Assembly: GCA_027943335.1 (NCBI GenBank)
Contig: BSBK01006030.1
Location: forward strand, 124,001 to 188,000
Source: Chamaecyparis obtusa
Taxonomy: Eukaryota; Streptophyta; Pinopsida; Cupressales; Cupressaceae
DNA: 64,000 nt
Reading direction: 5' to 3'
Shown here: positions 59,172 through 64,000 of the stretch, piece by piece
How positions within the stretch are numbered: the first letter of the stretch is position 1
How the letters are laid out: the number at the start of each line of letters is the position of its first letter
Position numbers and translations under genes: made by a program
The notes under the pieces: model-generated
What the model was told of the DNA's origin: nothing
What the model saw: only the letters and a program-made list of their open reading frames with translations
The model's database searches: none

Positions 59172-61128
59172 TTCCCATTCTATCTGGGGGCATCCTTTGT
59201 ACATACTTATTGATCCTGAAAAAATTCTAAAAATGATACATTGTCAAAAATTCTAAAAATCAGAAAATGTCCTAAAAAAATGATCATCTTAGTGAAAACC
59301 TAGCAATAGGCGCTTTGATGTATCTCTAAAATAATTATATATTCCAAAAATACCAAAAAAATTCAAAACTTCAAAAATTCAAAAAAAATAGAAAAAGTGC
59401 CTTCATGAAAACCTGGAAACAGGCGCCTTGGTAGCCAAAAGACAAAAAAATTATAAAAAGTCCTAAAAAAAATTTTTTGCAATAAAATTCAAGTGGTGAA
59501 AACCTTGAAATGGGTGCTACTTGAGGCCTTTCCACTATTGTTTCATAGCACACGTCTTCGACACTTAGCCTTTCTCCATCATTCCTTGTCCTTGTTGCCT
59601 TGGTTTGGAATTGGTCTTTGTCTTTGTCTAGGGAGCATAATTGTGTTAGCTTTGGTCTCTTGGATGAGTTAGTCTTTAGGATAGCTCACAAATGGTGTTT
59701 TTCAACACCGCCCCAACTATTTTTTTCAACACAACCCCTGACATCGAGTGTTTTTCAACACTTATTAGCTTGGTCTTACCCAGTTTTGTCATTAGATCTT
59801 ACCTACTTGCAAGCATTTGATGCTTATCCTCGGAACTCAGCATCAGTTAACACACTTAACTTTTTAAACACAACACTTAATGCTTGAGCTATGTCATGAT
59901 ATTTTCTTTGTGTGTTGACTATTATTGATTTTTGTTGAGTGTCCTTGTCTAATAAGTCTCTCCGAGATGCATAGCTAGAGGACTTGGGGAAAAGGGCATA
60001 TTTTTATTTTCTTTTTTCTTGTGTGTGTGGTTTTGAAACTCTGGAGTGTCTCTTGTTGTTCCCTTGAAACACTTAGAAGATTTGAGGCATCATCCTTGAC
60101 TATTTTTGCACAACCGTTCTTATGGTCATCTTGACACCTATGCCTTGATACGAGTGTGGTTTTGCTACATTAAATTGGGTAAGCTATTATCGAAGTCATC
60201 TTGACCTTAATGTCTTTTATGCTTATGTTAGAATCTTTCCACATTCCAATTTGATATAAATCACATTCATATCTTCATAGTTTCGCTTGTGACTAGTGAT
60301 GATTGTGTGATTTTTTGATGTCCATTAATAATGGCCCAATGATGAAAATAAGTTCCTTAACATTCTCTAATGAATGATGAACACAAAATCCTATGTTACA
60401 GTTGCTCTATTGCAAGTACCCCTTTGCATTTTCATGTAGCTTGCATTGTTAGACTTCATGGTAATTTTCATTTTTAGGCTAAATTAGGAGTTTGATAGGG
60501 TTTTCCTTCATCCTTCTTTTGGGCTTTTAATCAACTGTGGTCATGTTTTGATCTTCATTTCCTTATCTTCTTTCATGATCTCAATCAAAATTTTCTATCT
60601 TAACTAGTTGATTGATTTTGAGGCATTCTCTTTCTTCTCTCCATTTCTTTTCACCTCTTCCAAACTTTTATCTTCCATTTGATTTCACCACACTTCTTTT
60701 CTTCTAATTCAACCTTGGGGCATAATAGTCCATGCTTTATGATCTACCTTGGTTCTGTGATCCTTATATCTTTCATCTTACATCAAGAACCTTATTTTTA
60801 GTTAATTTGAGCAAATTTATCAATTTACTATTTTTCCTCTATCTCATTTTGATTTCGATCATGAGGGGGCAGTACCTATCAAAATTCAATCCTTGATTCA
60901 GCTTTATCAACCCTATCAATTACTTCTCTTGGGGCAACCTTGCTTGAGACTTGACAATTACCTATTTATAGGGGTGTTCGCCTTGTCTTTTTCAATCAAC
61001 TTATTTTTGTCCTGATGTGTTCCCATCTGTCGATCACATGTCTAGGTTGTTTTGTGATCCCAAATCATTCTCACATTTCAACTTCATTCTTTGACTACAT
61101 GTGTTCCCATGAACATCACACATTAGTT
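59172..61128 (+). other. non-coding 3' region of element E
   Basis: Two kilobases between integrase and the polypurine tract without a convincing protein. The first part (59219-59525) is A-rich, CTAAAAA-like sequence with three spaced copies of a GTGAAAACC..GGCGC motif. The remainder is T- and C-rich. Long non-coding 3' regions with short repeats are known from Tat-type elements. Confidence 0.65.
59291..59525 (+). repeat. three spaced GTGAAAACC..GGCGCYT motifs
   Basis: GTGAAAACCTAGCAATAGGCGCTTTG (first 20 and last bases) at 59292, ATGAAAACCTGGAAACAGGC at 59405 and GTGAAAACCTTGAAATGGGT at 59496, about 113 and 91 bp apart and separated by A-rich CAAAAAAATT spacers. Confidence 0.7.
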
Positions 61129-61141
61129 AAAGAGGGGCAAA
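61129..61141 (+). other. polypurine tract of element E
   Basis: AAAGAGGGGCAAA directly before TGTATGCACCC. Confidence 0.75.
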
Positions 61142-62263
61142 TGTATGCACCCTAAAATGGTCGCCTAGACTTTGGGCCACCATTCATCAATTTATTATTT
61201 CTTGAATCAAAGCCTTGCAATATTTTTAATTTAAATCAATTTCCTTGATCAAATTGTAATTAATTCAAATATTTCATTATTTACTAAGGTTTGATCATTT
61301 TATCTAAAGTTTTATTTAATTAAGAGAATATAGTCCCTTTTAATTAAATAAAAAAATCTTTTAATTAAATAATAAAATCACTCTATCCTAAGCCACATTT
61401 AATTAAAAGAATAAATCTCTTTTAAATAAATAAAAAAATATTTTAATTAAATAATGGAAACCACTTTGCTAAAAATAATAAATAAATAATAAAATAAAAA
61501 TAAAAAGAAAAAGACTTTTTGTCTACACATTGAATGCAAACTTTCCAAGATGAGTGGAATCTCGTTTTTCCTCTTAATCTCTTCCACACATCTTTTTGCC
61601 TCTTAACCATGTCCATTGATTTTGTCTCTTGAGAATCTTGAGCACATGGATCAACCAAGATTTAATCTCCACCATTGCTCATTTCTTTTTGCCTCTTAAT
61701 CTTGACTGTCCATTCATTTCAAGAAATCTTTTATAAGGAATCCTCTCCTTCTCATTGTTTATGCATGGAGATTTTGAAGATCCAAGATTTTATGTTATTG
61801 TTATGTTGCAGGTTTGGAGAGAGATTTTGGAGGAGGGTTTGAGCACTTGAGCTTGAACATTGCAACTTCTCTTTTCTTGTCTTCTTCTCTCATACCTCCA
61901 TGACAATCCATTTAGATTACTCTTGCACTTCCTATTAGATTAGATTCATATTTCCTTTCATAGAATAATCTTGCATAAGCATTTCCTTTCAGAGATTATT
62001 TTTCTTTCATGCATTGTTATCATATAAAATAGATTTCATTTTCATTTGCATGCATACTTGATGATTGTGGAGATTAGCATTCTTTCTTTTCATTTTCATT
62101 TTATGGTGTACTTGCATGGGCACAAACTAGGTCTAAACTAATGGCCTCCATTATAAACCCTTGCACTCCATGAATAGAGAGCTATGAGTCACCATTTGAG
62201 ACATTCTTGAGCAGTCTTGGATATAATGACTCATATCTAAGAGTGTCAACATTTTAGCACACA
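61142..62263 (+). repeat. 3' LTR of element E (about 1.12 kb)
   Basis: TGTATGCACCC to TTTTAGCACA or TTTTAGCACACA; the last two bases are ambiguous because both copies share them. The end matches the remnant at 50553-50720. CACTA transposase coding sequence begins directly after it. Confidence 0.82.
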
Positions 62264-63077
62264 ACTAGGACACCTCTTTTCCCAAATGTTGATATATCTA
62301 TATTGGAAACAATTATGTTGTTGTTGAACTTGAAGGTTATACATGGATTGAAAAACACACACTTTACTAATATATTAAGGTATGATTCAATATTCCCCAT
62401 AAATAGTCCTCTAGATATCTAATTTGTTTGAATATTGTGTATACTCATGAAAATCATTTTTGCATCATGTAGACTTTTGGAAAAGAAATTACTTCCAAAG
62501 GAAAATAGGTTACCTCACTCTCATAGAGAAGTATCTTCAGTAATGAAAGACATTGGAATGAAGTGCAATACATATGATACGTGCCCAAATGACCATATAT
62601 TGTACTATGGAAAGAATGTGAATTTGCAATAATGTCTAGTGTTTCACACTAGTAGGTATCGTCAAGATATAGTATCCAAGAAGGTTCCTTATAAAGTACT
62701 ATGACACATTCCACTAAAGCCAAGGTTTGAAAAGATGTTCAAATGTAAGGAGTTGACAAAATATATGGATTATCATGCACAAGGGACGAGCCAAGATGGT
62801 GTCATGCATATGGCTACAGGTAGAAAATATTAGAGAGAGATTGAGGAAAGGTGGCCACATTTAAGAAATGAACCAAGGAATGCAATAATTTCTCTAGCAA
62901 TGGATGGTGTCAATCCTTTTGGAGATCTTAGAATAGCATAATTTGTTTGGCCAATTTTAATTATTAACAACAATCTTCCCCCTGGATGACAATGAAAAAG
63001 GAGCATGCAATGTTAACTCTTATCATACCAGGTACTAGAACATATCAATGTAGTACTTTCTTGAAGATCATATAAAA
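62264..63077 (+). pseudogene. CACTA (En/Spm) transposon transposase, N-terminal part
   Basis: Reads TRTPLFPNVDISILETIMLL and NLKVIHGLKNTHFTNILR, an intron, LLEKKLLPKENRLPHSHREV, YDTCPNDHILYYGKN and then, past stops, VPYKVL..HIPLKPRFEKMF, KYMDYHAQGTSQDGVMHMAT, NEPRNAIISLAMDGVNPFGD and WPILIINNNLPPWM. This is the Transposase_21 core of plant CACTA elements (CPNDCILY, VLxYxPxxPRxxRLF, WHA, LASDGxNPFG, VxVxxYNLPPWLC) in order. Stops: TAA at 62630, TGA near 62702, TAG near 62828, TAA near 62939. All coding is in one frame across the intron. The 5' side is cut by the LTR of element E. Confidence 0.88.
62380..62472 (+). other. intron in the CACTA transposase (93 bp)
   Basis: Exon ends ATATTAAG, intron GTATGATTC to CATCATGTAG, exon resumes ACTTTTGG. 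Joining restores the conserved reading NILR-LLEK without frame change. GT-AG ends, AT-rich interior; a typical short plant intron. Confidence 0.8.
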
Positions 63078-63130
63078 AAAATTCAATTCAGTTAAAATCC
63101 TAATACCAGATTACGGTTATAATCTAATTA

Positions 63131-63168
63131 AAGTGCTTGGTATTGCCTGCAACAATACCAAGCACTTT
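63131..63168. repeat. perfect hairpin, 15 bp stem, 7 base loop
   Basis: AAGTGCTTGGTATTG, loop CCTGCAA, CAATACCAAGCACTT. It sits in the gap between the two recognisable CACTA transposase parts. Could be a small foldback element; no flanking duplication identified. Confidence 0.7.
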
Positions 63169-63356
63169 TGACCATGATGTCACATTAACTATTTACAAGT
63201 TATCCAAATATCTGAGGTATTTTAATTCAACCATGCATAATCTTTGATGGCTTTTTATCATTTGAAGTGTATCACTGCTTATGGCTTTATATGATTTCAT
63301 ACTTTTAGTTTTGAAGATATCATAAATCTTTATTTTAATACATTTTGATACTTGTA

Positions 63357-64000
63357 GGTGGGTTTCATCTAAAGAGATACATGAGGATGACTTGAAGTAT
63401 TGGAAGAGGAATATTTCACTTTTGATGTGTGACCTTCAAATGTACTTCCCTCCAAGATTTTTTAATTCTCAAAAGCACTATCTTGTACACCTAGTAGAAG
63501 AGATTGAGTTATGTGGTCCTATTCATATTCGAACAATGTGGCTCATGGAGAGATATATATGAAAATTTTAAAACAATTTGTGAGGTAAAAGGCTCGACCA
63601 AAACGGTCCATGGTTGAGGGTTACATGGTTTTTTGAGAAATGGTTCATTTGAGTGAATACTTACCTCAGTTACACCTTGAAGAACCACTATTATGGAATT
63701 ATAACCAACCTCAATCATTTGAAGGAGAAAAATTAGAGGGTCAAGGGACTTAAAAGAGGATAAAAGGTATACAAAAATGTTGGAAGTAATTTTTATCTTG
63801 AATTTTATAATAAACTACTTTTTTAATCTCAAATTTTATAATATATGGCTTTAAATAGTTGTTAACTCTAACAATTATATTTTTCAATGTAGATTCTAAG
63901 GAGTGGGAGGCATTACATGTGTATATTGCATACAATTTTGACTTTATGTTGGAATGGATGGAGAAGTATGCTAAGAAAAATAAATTAGAGGATGGAAAGG
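63357..64000 (+). pseudogene. CACTA transposase, DUF4218-type C-terminal part
   Basis: VSSKEIHEDDLKYWKRNISL, LMCDLQMYFPPRFFNSQKHY, LVHLVEEIELCGPIHIRTMW and LMERYI match the DUF4218 block that follows the catalytic core in CACTA transposases (LCxLExxFPPxFFDxxxHLxxHLxxExxLxGPVxxRWMYPxERYxxxLK). After stops and a frameshift near 63540 the reading RPKRSMVEGYMV, then HLSEYLPQLHLEEPLLW is still visible, and near 63900 SKEWEALHVYIAYN and FDFMLEWMEKYAKKNK. The segment between about 63078 and 63356, where the rest of the core should be, is replaced by unrelated sequence with a hairpin. It runs off the window. Confidence 0.82.

Larger units (their letters stand above)
50553..62263 (+). mobile_element. 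Tat-type Ty3/gypsy retrotransposon E, with nested solo LTR
   Basis: A remnant of the 5' LTR (50553-50720) is joined to mid-gag. Then come protease, RT, RNase H, second RNase H and integrase in Tat order, without a chromodomain, a 2 kb non-coding tail, a polypurine tract and a 1.12 kb 3' LTR. The left part of the 5' LTR, the primer site and the gag start are missing, so no target duplication can be shown. Reading frames change several times and stops are frequent. The 2.6 kb solo LTR at 55405-58029 accounts for the gap before integrase. Confidence 0.88.

Noticed and set aside
1..64000. tRNA or rRNA genes
   Set aside because: No cloverleaf or rRNA core was recognised; the tRNA-like words seen are primer binding sites.

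Overview
This window looks like nuclear DNA of a seed plant, most likely a gymnosperm or conifer. The reasons are its AT-rich, gene-poor character, the stacking of old and nested LTR retrotransposons, 2.6-3.1 kb Tat-type LTRs, and decayed plant gene fragments (short-chain dehydrogenase, ankyrin, F-box, a multi-pass membrane protein). The conifer assignment is an inference from style, not a match. I see no gene that is clearly intact.

Layout. 1-7172: 5' part of a minus-strand Ty3/gypsy element of the Tat type (A) with a 3.06 kb LTR, its reverse transcriptase missing. 7173-11652: remnants, including a copia fragment (8295-9265) and a probable solo copia LTR (9436-10873). 11653-25283: plus-strand Ty1/copia element B (TSD ACATA), split between integrase and reverse transcriptase by an 8.2 kb non-autonomous element with 2.9 kb LTRs (LARD, 14645-22828, TSD CATTG). 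25318-27491: dead minus-strand gene for a multi-pass membrane protein. 27742-34613: nearly intact copia element C (TSD GATTA). 36945-48155: minus-strand graveyard of host genes: two C-terminal pieces and one N-terminal exon of a short-chain dehydrogenase, an ankyrin piece and an F-box piece, with copia element D (39688-47411, TSD TAATA) in the middle. 50553-62263: plus-strand Tat-type element E with protease, RT, RNase H, second RNase H and integrase, cut between the second RNase H and integrase by a solo LTR of family A (55405-58029, TSD ATTTG). 62264-64000: decayed CACTA (En/Spm) transposase gene, entered exactly at the end of E's 3' LTR and running off the right edge.

How the parts relate. 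A, the solo LTR and the LARD share a tRNA-Arg-like primer site or related LTR ends, the same spacer phrase (TGTCAGTGGGRCC) and, unusually, an array of about 50 bp inverted repeats inside the LTR. Their loops-side arms differ from unit to unit but stay complementary. This hairpin-array LTR design is the most interesting thing in the window. Coding remnants carry many stops that look like C-to-T (or G-to-A) decay of CAG, CAA, CGA and TGG codons, as expected from cytosine methylation. All coordinates of LTR ends come from reading the TG..CA ends, primer sites and target duplications by eye. Percent identities were not computed.
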